Notes: a model not told the origin generated them from the letters alone. Counted from the first letter of the stretch, positions 8,522 to 16,151 are shown. The stretch: DNA of 33,565 nucleotides from Segetibacter sp. (GCA_025963675.1 JAOQAJ010000301.1:1-33565); one strand, 5' to 3'. Translations and numbers: made by a program.

Positions 8522-8581
8522 GTGTCTTTTACTTAAGTATCCGGATTTTATCAGTGACCAACAAGATTACATCATTCAACA

Positions 8582-8596
8582 TGGTTGTGTCACAGT
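8582..8596 (+). repeat. Partial dispersed repeat, copy 3
   Basis: TGGTTGTGTCACAGT resembles the core of the dispersed repeat tail. About 30 bases upstream stands a GACCAACA box like the head of other copies. The match stops after GTGTCAC, so this is a decayed or partial copy between clpX and asd. Confidence 0.4.
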
Positions 8597-8725
8597 TGTT
8601 AACGCTTACCAATTCTTCATTGTTTATTTACAAATTATATGGCCGTTCCTATTTTTTCTTCATCACGTTTTCATGATTTTCTACCCTTTTTTGAAGAAAC
8701 GACCAAAAAATGTTATTACAAGAAC

Positions 8726-9718
8726 CTAATTCAAAAGGTCATTCTTCAATAAATATTCTGCAATCTGAATAGCATTTGTTGCAGCTCCTTTACGAAGGTT
8801 ATCGCTTACGATCCACATATTGAGTGTGTTTGGCTGGCTCTCGTCTCTTCTTAGTCTGCCAACGAAGACGTCGTCTTTTTCGTGCGCCCACAAAGGCATT
8901 GGATAAACCTGCTCCTGGATGTTGTCCTGTAAAGTAACTCCGTCAGACTCAGAAAGCAATTGCTTCACTTCATCAAGATCAAAATCATTTTCAAACTCCA
9001 CATTCACGCTTTCGCTATGTCCGCCCATTACAGGAATACGCACTGTAGTTGACGTCAATCGAATGCTATCATCCTGCATAATTTTTCTGGTCTCGTTCAC
9101 CATTTTCATTTCTTCCTTGGTGTAGCCATTCTCAAGAAAAACATCTATTTGAGGGATCACATTGAGATCGATTGGATACTTATAAGCCATTGGACCTTCC
9201 TCATTTTTTCTTTCATTCATAAGTTGTTCAACCGCTTTCACACCCGTACCCGTAACACTTTGGTATGTGCTAACCACAACCCTTGTGATCTTATATTTTT
9301 TATGCAAAGGCTGCAGAGCAACCACCATCTGTATGGTAGAGCAATTAGGATTTGCAATAATTTTATCTTCTTTAGTCAGTACTTCAGCATTCACCTCAGG
9401 CACTACCAGTTTTTTATTTGGATCCATTCTCCAGGCACTCGAGTTGTCAATTACAGTTATTCCAGCCTCTGCAAACTTTGGCGCCCATTCAAGTGATGTA
9501 CTTCCGCCTGCCGAGAAAAGTGCTACATCAGGTTTCGCTGCAATTGCGTCTTCCATGCTGACCACTTTATATTTCTTTCCCTTAAAATCAATTTCTTTCC
9601 CAACCGATTTTGCTGAAGCAACCGGCAATAATTCTGTTACCGGAAAATTTCTTTCTGTCAGAACCTGCAACATTTTTGTTCCGACAAGGCCTGTGGCGCC
9701 TACAACTGCAACTTTCAT
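8726..9718 (-). CDS. asd: Aspartate-semialdehyde dehydrogenase
   Basis: A 330-residue enzyme that reduces aspartyl phosphate to aspartate semialdehyde, the branch point to lysine/diaminopimelate, threonine, methionine and isoleucine. The NADP-binding motif GATGLVG is at residues 7-13, the catalytic Cys126 is in NPNCSTIQ, and GGHSESVNVEF supplies the active-site histidine. Length is standard. The 5' side is unusual: a 250-base stretch with dispersed repeats, then a minus-strand terminator and leader peptide candidate (9970-10127), which together look like a transcription attenuator. The convergent clpX terminator lies beyond the 3' end. Confidence 0.96.
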   Translation of the reverse strand: MKVAVVGATGLVGTKMLQVLTERNFPVTELLPVASAKSVGKEIDFKGKKYKVVSMEDAIAAKPDVALFSAGGSTSLEWAPKFAEAGITVIDNSSAWRMDPNKKLVVPEVNAEVLTKEDKIIANPNCSTIQMVVALQPLHKKYKITRVVVSTYQSVTGTGVKAVEQLMNERKNEEGPMAYKYPIDLNVIPQIDVFLENGYTKEEMKMVNETRKIMQDDSIRLTSTTVRIPVMGGHSESVNVEFENDFDLDEVKQLLSESDGVTLQDNIQEQVYPMPLWAHEKDDVFVGRLRRDESQPNTLNMWIVSDNLRKGAATNAIQIAEYLLKNDLLN

Positions 9719-9784
9719 TTTAAATGGTTTTTTCTGTTTTGTTATAAAAATTTATAATTGAGCCAACATCAGATCTTTTTTCAA

Positions 9785-9808
9785 CATCGTTGTGTCACTC
9801 ACTTGTAC
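9785..9808 (+). repeat. Dispersed intergenic repeat, copy 4 (full tail)
   Basis: CATCGTTGTGTC followed by ACTCACTTGTAC, a 24-base tail identical to the copy at 13626-13649. About 15 bases upstream is the head-like box GAGCCAACATCAG. It lies in the asd leader, opposite in orientation to asd transcription. Confidence 0.85.
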
Positions 9809-9821
9809 TTTTTCGTTCTTT

Positions 9822-9914
9822 ATTGAACATTGTCCTTTGGACATTGAACATTGAACATTCAGTTTCAAACCTGAGAAATGTTCAATATTCAACGTTCAAT
9901 AATCAATGTTCAAT
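9822..9914. repeat. Long imperfect palindrome built from ATTGAACA units
   Basis: Two 38-base arms (9822-9859 and 9877-9914) are complementary at 31 of 38 positions, and the loop closes further with TCAG/CTGA. Each arm is a near-tandem of the seven-base unit TTGAACA. Such TTGAACA palindromes look like a mobile or dispersed element rather than a normal terminator. It lies between the attenuator-like terminator and asd, so an asd transcript that starts at 10092 would contain it. Confidence 0.75.
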
Positions 9915-9969
9915 TTAGTGCATTATAAAAACGCTCTCCCTTTACTCCCCTTCAGGGGTTGGGGGCAAC

Positions 9970-9999
9970 AAAAAAGGCCTTCCGGTTAGGGAAGGCCTT
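9970..9999 (-). terminator. Intrinsic terminator in the asd leader (attenuator)
   Basis: On the minus strand AAGGCCTTCC (9999-9990) pairs perfectly with GGAAGGCCTT (9983-9974), with loop CTAACC and six Ts directly after the stem. The plus-strand flank is not T-rich, so it acts on minus-strand transcripts. The only minus-strand transcription that can reach it starts in the asd-10230 intergenic region, because the next gene is divergent. Its 5' arm (9997-9986) can pair instead with 10043-10032, an antiterminator arrangement. Confidence 0.8.
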
Positions 10000-10039
10000 A
10001 CTATTATTTATACATGTACAAACGCAGTAACGGCTTCCC

Positions 10040-10090
10040 TTAAGGGAGCTGTTTCTTTGTAGGTTTTGTATTTGTAATTATTTGTATCAC
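10040..10090 (-). promoter_or_regulatory. Candidate asd leader peptide (attenuation)
   Basis: A 16-codon frame starting with GTG at 10090 and ending at TAA 10042-10040 reads MIQIITNTKPTKKQLP. It contains three Ile, three Thr and three Lys codons, all products of the pathway served by asd. Its stop codon falls inside the segment AAGGGAAGCC (10041-10032) that can pair with the 5' arm of the terminator at 9970-9999. That is the geometry of ribosome-mediated attenuation. Weak points: the start is GTG with no ribosome binding site and lies almost at the predicted transcription start, and the A-rich sequence favours such codons by chance. An overlapping upstream frame (MSGKKFCHSFFLYLFSRR, ATG at 10143) ends at the same GTGA. 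Confidence 0.4.
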
Positions 10091-10095
10091 CGCCG

Positions 10096-10127
10096 CGAAA
10101 ATAAATACAAAAAAAACGAATGACAAA
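10096..10127 (-). promoter_or_regulatory. Promoter of the asd leader
   Basis: On the minus strand, TTTG (10127-10124) and TATTTTCG (10103-10096) are separated by 20 bases, matching the Bacteroidota -33 TTTG and -7 TAnnTTTG pair with one change in the -7 box. Transcription would start near 10092 and reach the terminator after about 120 bases. Confidence 0.55.
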
Positions 10128-10229
10128 ATTTTTTTCCCGACATAGATTCTAAATGCTTTTATATTATTTAAATTTTTAATCCTTGTAAAAGGACAGTATA
10201 TTTAAGATGCAGCATCCAAAAAGCTGTTT

Positions 10230-11951
10230 ATGCAAAAACTTCTGCTAATCTTAATTGCCTTTTGTTTTCTTTTTTTCTTTAATGTAACAGGCCAAACTCC
10301 TCAACGATTTGATATTGTGATTGATGAAATACTCGCGGACCCAACTCCTGTTATTGGTTTACCAAATACCGAATTCGTCGAAATTAAAAACACAAGCGGA
10401 AAAAATATAAACGTGCAGGGCTGGAGGTTAAATAGTCTGCATACAAGAAGCTCGTCCTTTCCTTCTTACCTGTTAGCCGCTGATAGTTTTCTTATCATCT
10501 GCAATTCTGCCAACAGTTCATCATTTACGCCTTTTGGAAAAGTCATCGGAATTTCATCATTTCCTGCGTTAGATAATGCGGGCACCACTTTGTCTCTCAC
10601 ATCGAAAGAAGGAGTAACGATGCATTCGGTTAGTTACAATAATACGTGGTTTCAAAATGATGTAAAAAGTAATGGCGGCTGGAGTTTAGAAATGATTGAC
10701 CCAAAGAATCCTTGTTCAGGCTTTAGTAACTGGAAAGCGAGTACATCTGCAACCGGTGGATCGCCGGGTACAAGAAATTCTATTGATGCTAAAAATCCTG
10801 ATAAGATAGCTCCGGCGTTAGTAAGATCATATGCAATCGACGGTTTGTCCGTTGTGCTAACATTCAGCGAACCCGTTGATAGCGCCGGGTCTTCAATAGC
10901 TTTAAACTTCAATATCAGTGATGGTATTGGCTCTCCTATCAGTGCAACGGCATTAGCTCCCGATTTCACTAATGTTAAACTTAACTTTTCACACACCTTA
11001 TCAGACACTAAAGTATATACGGTAATGGCTAATAATGTTGCTGACTGCAGCGGTAATATTATTCACGCAGCTAATTTTGCCAGAGTTGGTCTTGCCAGTG
11101 TCGTCGACACATTTGATGTAATCATCAATGAAATATTATTTAATCCAAAACCGTTCGCAGTTGATTATGTTGAGATTTTCAACCGTAGCAAGAAGGTATT
11201 TAAACTAAAAGATTTTTACATAGCAAATCGATCTTCAGTAACCAATGCTTTAGGCAGCCTTCGGCAATTAACAACTGAAGATATTTTACTCTTTCCGGGA
11301 GACTTTTTTGTTATTAGTGAAAATGCCCCTGTTGTTAAGGCAAACTATGCTGCTCACAATCCTGATAATTTCATAGATGCAGTAATGCCTTCCTTACCGG
11401 ATGATGAAGGTGTGTTTGTGCTGCTGAATTTTCAAGGGAAAATTGTAGATGAGTTGCACTATTCATCTAAGTGGCACTTTGCATTAATAAATAATGAAGA
11501 AGGAATTTCGCTTGAAAGAATCGATTATAACAAGCCAACTCAAAATAAAGACAATTGGACATCTGCAGCATCAACAGTTGGTTTTGGAACCCCCTCCCAA
11601 CAGAATAGTCAGTTCAGAACCGATCTTTCTTTAAAGGCAGACATTACGATAACACCAAAAACTTTCTCACCTGATAATGATGGGTTTGATGACTTTACCA
11701 TAATTAACATTAAAATGTCCGATCCTGGTTATGTCGCAAACATCACCATTTTTGATGCTTCAGGCAGACCAGTAAGATACCTTGCTAAAAATGCAATCCT
11801 TGCTTCGACAGGAACAATCAGATGGGATGGATTAGATGATAAATTCCGTAAAGCGCCGATAGGTGTCTATGTAGTGTTTACAGAAGTATTTAATTTAAAC
11901 GGAAAGAAGAAATCGTTTAAAAATACAGTTGTAGTGGCAGCGAGGTTTTAG
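10230..11951 (+). CDS. Secreted protein with two lamin-tail domains
   Basis: A 573-residue exported protein. Residues 1-21 are a signal peptide ending near VTG/QTP. A lamin-tail domain (LTD) starts with FDIVIDEILADPTP and continues with EFVEIKNTSGKNINVQGW (residues 27-165). Next comes an Ig-like domain (about 188-285, APALVRSYAIDGLSVVLTFSEPVD). A second LTD begins at DTFDVIINEILFNPKP and DYVEIFNRSKK. The C-terminal 100 residues (TPKTFSPDNDGFDDFTIINI onward, then APIGVYVVFTEV) match gliding-motility/T9SS-associated or FlgD-like C-terminal domains of Bacteroidota. It is probably surface-exposed or secreted; biochemical function is unknown. It stands alone, divergent from asd. Confidence 0.8.
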   Translation: MQKLLLILIAFCFLFFFNVTGQTPQRFDIVIDEILADPTPVIGLPNTEFVEIKNTSGKNINVQGWRLNSLHTRSSSFPSYLLAADSFLIICNSANSSSFTPFGKVIGISSFPALDNAGTTLSLTSKEGVTMHSVSYNNTWFQNDVKSNGGWSLEMIDPKNPCSGFSNWKASTSATGGSPGTRNSIDAKNPDKIAPALVRSYAIDGLSVVLTFSEPVDSAGSSIALNFNISDGIGSPISATALAPDFTNVKLNFSHTLSDTKVYTVMANNVADCSGNIIHAANFARVGLASVVDTFDVIINEILFNPKPFAVDYVEIFNRSKKVFKLKDFYIANRSSVTNALGSLRQLTTEDILLFPGDFFVISENAPVVKANYAAHNPDNFIDAVMPSLPDDEGVFVLLNFQGKIVDELHYSSKWHFALINNEEGISLERIDYNKPTQNKDNWTSAASTVGFGTPSQQNSQFRTDLSLKADITITPKTFSPDNDGFDDFTIINIKMSDPGYVANITIFDASGRPVRYLAKNAILASTGTIRWDGLDDKFRKAPIGVYVVFTEVFNLNGKKKSFKNTVVVAARF

Positions 11952-11981
11952 CAAAAAAAGAAAAGATGTTAGTTATTAGAC

Positions 11982-12404
11982 TTAGCAATTTTTACAAATC
12001 CCTGTCACCACAACATCAATGACTTTTGGCTTAAATCCACCCGGTAAATTTACTTCAGGAGAAACAACTGAGTCCAGGCAATAGGTGACATTACAGTTAT
12101 CACATACAAAATGTACGTGATTGTCATGATGATGGCCGGTAGAAGAACAATCATCTTTACACAAGGCATATAAAACAGAATTATCCGGGGTTGGAATAGT
12201 ATGTATAATTCCTTTTTCGACAAAAGTCTGAAGAGTACGATAAATGGTTACCCGGTCAAATTTCTCATCTGTTTTTTTCTCAATATCACTATGGGCCATA
12301 GCGCCATTATTTGCCTGAAAAAGTTCTAATATCTTTTTCCGGCTGTCAGTGATACTAAGTTGGTTTCGCCTTAATAATTCGTCAATCGAAATCGTTTCCA
12401 TCAT
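11982..12404 (-). CDS. Fur/Zur-family metal-responsive regulator
   Basis: A 140-residue winged-helix repressor of the Fur family. The DNA-binding domain includes the conserved DRVTIYRTLQTF helix. The metal-sensing part has HHHDNHVHFVCDNC with a structural CxxC and a second CxxC at the very C-terminus (GICKNC), as in zinc-stabilised Fur/Zur proteins. I start it at ATG 12404 (MMETISIDELL). The frame extends to 12455, but that would overlap the end of the upstream gene, and the extra residues are unlike the family. It sits 16 bases after the SCO1-like gene, so they form an operon divergent from merC. Whether it senses iron, zinc or peroxide cannot be settled from sequence. Zinc is favoured only by the neighbouring MerC-type protein and the palindrome at 13155. 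Confidence 0.9.
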   Translation of the reverse strand: MMETISIDELLRRNQLSITDSRKKILELFQANNGAMAHSDIEKKTDEKFDRVTIYRTLQTFVEKGIIHTIPTPDNSVLYALCKDDCSSTGHHHDNHVHFVCDNCNVTYCLDSVVSPEVNLPGGFKPKVIDVVVTGICKNC

Positions 12405-12420
12405 GTAAAAATTATTTGTT

Positions 12421-13080
12421 TTATCGGGGATTATTTCCGAACACCCCATTAACAAATCCGTTAGGCCCTGGGCTCTCTTTCAAAAGCCCTGCTATGTCTT
12501 TACTCAGCTTTTCCATTTCATCTTTCTTCAACGTATCATACACACCACCTCTTACGTTGCCTGCTTTATCAACAAGTGCGAGAAACTGTGTATGAATAAA
12601 CTGGTCTTCCAATTTCTCAACATTGTTCGCAGGATCATCCAGCAAATAACTTGCTCTTGCTGCCTTGTACAAACTATCTTTTCTACCTGTAACAAGCACC
12701 CATTTCTTTGTGTCAATCTTCATACTGTCGGCATAAAACCTCAATCTGGGAACGCTGTCTTTTTCGGGCTGCACCGTATGCGCCAGGATCATAAAGTCCG
12801 GCTCTTCCTTATATTGCGAATAGAGCTTTTTAAGGCTTGTATTCATTTTCGGGCAAATTCCCTTGCATGTCGTAAAGAAAAATTCAACAACAGTTACTTT
12901 CCCTTTCAGGTCGTTTTCGTCTATTTGTCGTCCATCCTGGTCTATGAAAGCAAAAGGTTTTACATAGCTGACAGTAGGTAGTTTCGCCTTCCAATTATCA
13001 GTACCGGCAAAGACAAAATATAAAAATAAACCTGTCAGAACAACAAAGAAAATACCATATGCAAGTAACCTTTTTCTCAT
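12421..13080 (-). CDS. SCO1/SenC-family copper chaperone-like protein
   Basis: A 219-residue membrane-anchored thioredoxin-fold protein. An N-terminal membrane segment (residues 7-25) is followed by the SCO domain with the CxxxC copper/redox motif TTCKGICPKMN and the third copper ligand His in EDQFIHTQFLALVD. SCO proteins help insert copper into the CuA site of cytochrome oxidase or act as thiol reductases on the outer face of the cytoplasmic membrane. No oxidase genes are nearby. It is the first gene of a two-gene operon with the Fur-family regulator, which hints at metal-linked control. Confidence 0.9.
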   Translation of the reverse strand: MRKRLLAYGIFFVVLTGLFLYFVFAGTDNWKAKLPTVSYVKPFAFIDQDGRQIDENDLKGKVTVVEFFFTTCKGICPKMNTSLKKLYSQYKEEPDFMILAHTVQPEKDSVPRLRFYADSMKIDTKKWVLVTGRKDSLYKAARASYLLDDPANNVEKLEDQFIHTQFLALVDKAGNVRGGVYDTLKKDEMEKLSKDIAGLLKESPGPNGFVNGVFGNNPR

Positions 13081-13097
13081 GATTTTACATTAAAACG

Positions 13098-13105
13098 CAA
13101 AGGTA
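13098..13105 (-). promoter_or_regulatory. -7 promoter box of the SCO-Fur operon
   Basis: TACCTTTG on the minus strand is a perfect TAnnTTTG match 17 bases before the SCO start codon. A -33 box is not obvious. Confidence 0.6.
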
Positions 13106-13154
13106 CACCGCCCACTGTTAAGGCTTTTATATTTAAAAATAACATTTCTGGATA

Positions 13155-13171
13155 TTGCAACTTTGTTGCAA
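13155..13171. promoter_or_regulatory. Candidate operator: perfect 7-3-7 palindrome at the merC promoter
   Basis: TTGCAAC-TTT-GTTGCAA is a perfect inverted repeat of 7-base arms with a 3-base centre. It ends five bases before the merC -7 box (13177-13184) and so overlaps the region where the -33 element should lie, a typical repressor position. It lies in the short region shared with the divergent SCO-Fur operon. Size and symmetry resemble Fur/Zur-family boxes. Binding by the adjacent Fur-family protein is inference. Confidence 0.6.
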
Positions 13172-13176
13172 ATTGC

Positions 13177-13184
13177 TATATTTG
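13177..13184 (+). promoter_or_regulatory. -7 promoter box of merC
   Basis: TATATTTG is a perfect TAnnTTTG match, 12 bases before the ATG at 13197. It also supports that ATG over the TTG at 13155, which would be upstream of the transcription start. Confidence 0.65.
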
Positions 13185-13196
13185 CCTTCCTTTAGC

Positions 13197-13589
13197 ATGA
13201 ATAAAAAGATAAATTGGGACGCACTAGGTATTACAGCTTCATTGGCCTGTGCCATTCATTGTGCTCTTTTGCCGCTGTTTTTTACCAGCCTTCCTGTTTT
13301 TGGTGTTAATGTTATAGAGAATACCTTCTTTGAAATCCTGATGGTTGCGGTGGCTTTTATCCTGGGAACTTACGCGTTGTATCATGGTTATAAAAAGCAC
13401 CACCACAGCGCTTTGCCAATTATTGTCTTCTCTGTTGGGTTTGCTTTTTTAATACTAAAACTATTCTTTGCCGAGTTTGAGCATTGGTTACTTATACCTG
13501 CTGTTTTCGGAATTATATCTTCGCACATCATCAACTACAAATTCTGCCAATTGCACAATCACGCGCACACCGAAGATTGTAATCATTGA
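13197..13589 (+). CDS. MerC-type small membrane protein
   Basis: A 130-residue inner-membrane protein with four predicted membrane segments. It has the MerC-family signature in the first helix, ASLACAIHCALLPL, with paired cysteines C18 and C22, and ends in a metal-binding-looking tail, CQLHNHAHTEDCNH. MerC proteins carry mercuric ions in mer operons. Chromosomal relatives without merA, as here, are commonly thought to handle other soft metals. No mer genes are present. The start ATG at 13197 lies just behind a perfect -7 box. A perfect palindrome overlaps the promoter and a Fur-family gene is divergent, suggesting metal-dependent control. Metal specificity is not known. Confidence 0.8.
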   Translation: MNKKINWDALGITASLACAIHCALLPLFFTSLPVFGVNVIENTFFEILMVAVAFILGTYALYHGYKKHHHSALPIIVFSVGFAFLILKLFFAEFEHWLLIPAVFGIISSHIINYKFCQLHNHAHTEDCNH

Positions 13590-13625
13590 TACTTTTTGTT
13601 GGCCAACATTGAAATCTCTTTTGTA

Positions 13626-13649
13626 CATCGTTGTGTCACTCACTTGTAC
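13626..13649 (+). repeat. Dispersed intergenic repeat, copy 5 (full)
   Basis: The 24-base tail (CATCGTTGTGTC then ACTCACTTGTAC) is identical to copy 4. The head box TTTTTGTTGGCCAACATTG lies about 20 bases upstream. It is located in the convergent gap between merC and cysS. Confidence 0.9.
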
Positions 13650-13774
13650 ATAAATCTTTATTCGGCTTTCCTTAGATTACAATTGTCTTTTGCGAGGTAT
13701 ATGTACATTAGACATGCTTCAAAAAAAACGTTGGTGTAGTTACACAACTGACGCCAGAAATTTTAAATATTGAG

Positions 13775-15292
13775 CTATACAAATGAGTAACTGATATTGC
13801 CATCTTTCTCGTCCTTTAAAGCAATCCCTAACTCCATTAGTTGCTTTCGAATGATATCTGAAGTAGCATAATCCTTTTTTGCTTTTGCCTGCTTCCTCAG
13901 TTCAATAAGAACCTGCAACACTCCTTCAAGTTTGGTGTAATCACCTTGTAGTTCACTCTTTAATCCAAAGATGTCTTCAACAAACAGCTTCATTTTGCTT
14001 TGCATCACAACAAAAGTCTCACGACTTAACAATGAAGGCAAGATATGTTTATCCTTTATAGAATTTATTACCGGCACAATTTCAAACATGCTCGCCAGCA
14101 CTTTTGCAGTATTTAAATCATCATTCATAAACTCATCAAACTCGGCAAGCAAAGTCACTACTTTATTATCAAGTTCCGCATCAATTTTCTCAGGATCGAA
14201 TTCATCCTCTGCTGCCTTCATTTTTTGCAACGCCTCATGCGCCTCCCAAAGTCTCTTAAGACCTTTCTCTGATGCCTGCAATGCATCGTTGCCGAAGTCG
14301 AGCGTGCTGCGATAATGTGTTTGTAAAATAAAAAATCTAACCGTCATTGGACTATACGCCTGCTCTAAAATAGGATGGTCACCACTAAACAACTCACTTA
14401 GTTTAATGACGTTGTTATAGCTTTTTCCCATTTTTCTGCCGTTAATGGTAATCATGTTATTATGTATCCAATAGGTGGCAGCCAGTTTATCGTTGCATAC
14501 GGCGCTTTGGGCAATCTCACATTCGTGGTGAGGAAACTGAAGGTCCATGCCTCCACCGTGAATATCGAATTGGTCACCCAAATATTTTGTACTCATTGCC
14601 GAGCACTCGATATGCCATCCCGGAAACCCTTCTCCCCATGGGCTTGCCCATCGCATAATATGCTCCGGTGGAGCTTTTTTCCAAAGAGCAAAATCCTGTT
14701 TATTTCTTTTTTCTTCCTGGTTATCGAGATCCCGGGTAGTATCTAACTGATCGTCTAAAACCCGACCGCTCAACATGCCATACGGCAGTCCTTTTTTTGA
14801 AAAGTCAGCATTATATTTTTCGACATCGAAATAAACACTTCCGTTTGCTTCATATGCATATCCATCTGTAATGATCTTTTCGATCATAACAATTTGCTCA
14901 ACTATATGGCCTGTCGCTGTGGGTTCAATACTAGGTTCTATTGTATTGAATTGTTTCATTGCCCAATGAAATAAGTTGGTGTACTTCTGAACCAGTTCCA
15001 TTGGCTCGAGCTTTTCAAGCACTGCTTTTTTGCTGATCTTGTCTTCTGCCTCACGTCCTTCTTCTTCAAAATGGCCGGCGTCAGTTATGTTTCTCACATA
15101 TCTGACTTTATATCCCAGGTATTGCAGGTAGCGGTAAACGATATCAAATGTGATGTAGGGTCTTGCATGTCCCAAATGGCTTTCGCCGCTTACGGTTGGT
15201 CCGCAAACATACATGCCAACAAGACCAGGAGTAATGGATTTAAACTCTTCTTTTTGACGTGTCAAAGTATTATACACTTTAAGTGTAGACAT
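13775..15292 (-). CDS. cysS: Cysteinyl-tRNA synthetase
   Basis: A 505-residue class I aminoacyl-tRNA synthetase charging tRNA-Cys. The catalytic HIGH motif appears as HLGH (residues 39-42), next to the zinc-binding Cys30 in YVCGPTV. Further zinc and active-site residues are in GWHIECSAMS and FPHHECEIAQS. The KMSKS loop reads KMGKS in NGRKMGKSYNNV. The C-terminal part is the helical anticodon-recognition domain. Length is slightly above the 460-490 typical of the family. It stands alone with its own promoter. Confidence 0.97.
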   Translation of the reverse strand: MSTLKVYNTLTRQKEEFKSITPGLVGMYVCGPTVSGESHLGHARPYITFDIVYRYLQYLGYKVRYVRNITDAGHFEEEGREAEDKISKKAVLEKLEPMELVQKYTNLFHWAMKQFNTIEPSIEPTATGHIVEQIVMIEKIITDGYAYEANGSVYFDVEKYNADFSKKGLPYGMLSGRVLDDQLDTTRDLDNQEEKRNKQDFALWKKAPPEHIMRWASPWGEGFPGWHIECSAMSTKYLGDQFDIHGGGMDLQFPHHECEIAQSAVCNDKLAATYWIHNNMITINGRKMGKSYNNVIKLSELFSGDHPILEQAYSPMTVRFFILQTHYRSTLDFGNDALQASEKGLKRLWEAHEALQKMKAAEDEFDPEKIDAELDNKVVTLLAEFDEFMNDDLNTAKVLASMFEIVPVINSIKDKHILPSLLSRETFVVMQSKMKLFVEDIFGLKSELQGDYTKLEGVLQVLIELRKQAKAKKDYATSDIIRKQLMELGIALKDEKDGNISYSFV

Positions 15293-15339
15293 TCTATTAT
15301 TTATTAATTAAACTAAATTTCTGTTTTGAAAAAGAGGCA

Positions 15340-15370
15340 CAAAGGTAACCTAACGGCTTAGCAGCAGCAA
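15340..15370 (-). promoter_or_regulatory. Promoter of cysS
   Basis: On the minus strand, TTG (15370-15368) and the perfect -7 box TACCTTTG (15347-15340) are 20 bases apart, 47 bases upstream of the cysS start. Confidence 0.65.
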
Positions 15371-15670
15371 CAACAGCAAAGAAGATTATTTATAATTCTA
15401 ATAATGGCTTTCATTATTAATAGTTAATACCAGAAGAGGTTGTAAACTACAAAAAAAAGGCTGGATTAATGATGCTCAAATCTAACTATTTTTACAGGCT
15501 GTCGAAGTTCTTATTGCAAAACGACTCTTCCCTTGCTTATAATTAGTGATGTTTATTCAGCTTTTTATAGTCGCATTAGGTCCACTTCTCCACCTACTGC
15601 AATATCCGGATACAAACATTTGTAAGAACCTTTTTCAAGAGAAAAAAAGTATTTTTATTAAAAATTGGGT
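15371..15670. other. Intergenic region before the aspartic protease gene
   Basis: Three hundred AT-rich bases with no recognisable gene. The only structure I see is a small hairpin, TAATAATG (15399-15406) with CATTATTA (15412-15419). No TAnnTTTG box is evident for the following gene. Confidence 0.5.
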
Positions 15671-16090
15671 ATGGGCTTAGTTTATGCCGATATAACTCTT
15701 ATAAGTGGTGAAGATTTAGTGTTAGCCAAAAGAAATATCATTGGTGACGAAGAAGTGAAGCAAATGACGGTAAGTATGCTAGTTGATACAGGGAGTGTAT
15801 ATATGTGTATTAATGAAACAATTAAGGAGCAGTTACAGTTACCCATTATTGAAAAGCGTAAAGGTCAGTTGGCAAATGGTGAGGTAGTCGAATACGAGTT
15901 AGTGGGGCCGCTAGAAGTAAAGTTTAAAAACAGGCGTTGCAATGTTGATGCGATGGTTCTGTCCCGAGATAGTGAACCTTTGCTCGGTGCCATTCCTTTA
16001 GAAGACATGGATGTACTTATACACCCTTATCGTCGTGAACTAATTGTGAATCCTGAACATCCATATTTTGCACAAATGAAGCTGAAGTAA
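15671..16090 (+). CDS. Small retropepsin-like (clan AA) aspartic protease
   Basis: A 139-residue protein with a single-domain, retroviral-type aspartic protease layout. The catalytic motif is MLVDTGSVYMCINE (DTG near residue 40), the flap-like region follows (LANGEVVEYELVGPLEV), and the second conserved element PLLGAIPLEDMDVLIHPYRREL lies near residue 102. Such proteins act as homodimers because each chain supplies one aspartate. The substrate is unknown. I choose ATG 15671; a TTG two codons earlier is also possible. No partner gene is adjacent, and there is no signal peptide. Confidence 0.8.
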   Translation: MGLVYADITLISGEDLVLAKRNIIGDEEVKQMTVSMLVDTGSVYMCINETIKEQLQLPIIEKRKGQLANGEVVEYELVGPLEVKFKNRRCNVDAMVLSRDSEPLLGAIPLEDMDVLIHPYRRELIVNPEHPYFAQMKLK

Positions 16091-16151
16091 AATTGAATAT
16101 TTTGAAGAAATTATAAAGGGTGTAAAAAAAGCCCCTAAAGAAAATTCAGCA

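Noticed and set aside
8520-8729. 69-codon frame between clpX and asd
   Set aside because: The translation is Phe/Ile-rich from T-rich DNA, overlaps the clpX terminator and a repeat fragment, and resembles no family.
12405-12455. Longer start for the Fur-family regulator
   Set aside because: It would overlap the end of the SCO-like gene and adds residues unlike the family; the MMETISI start fits better.
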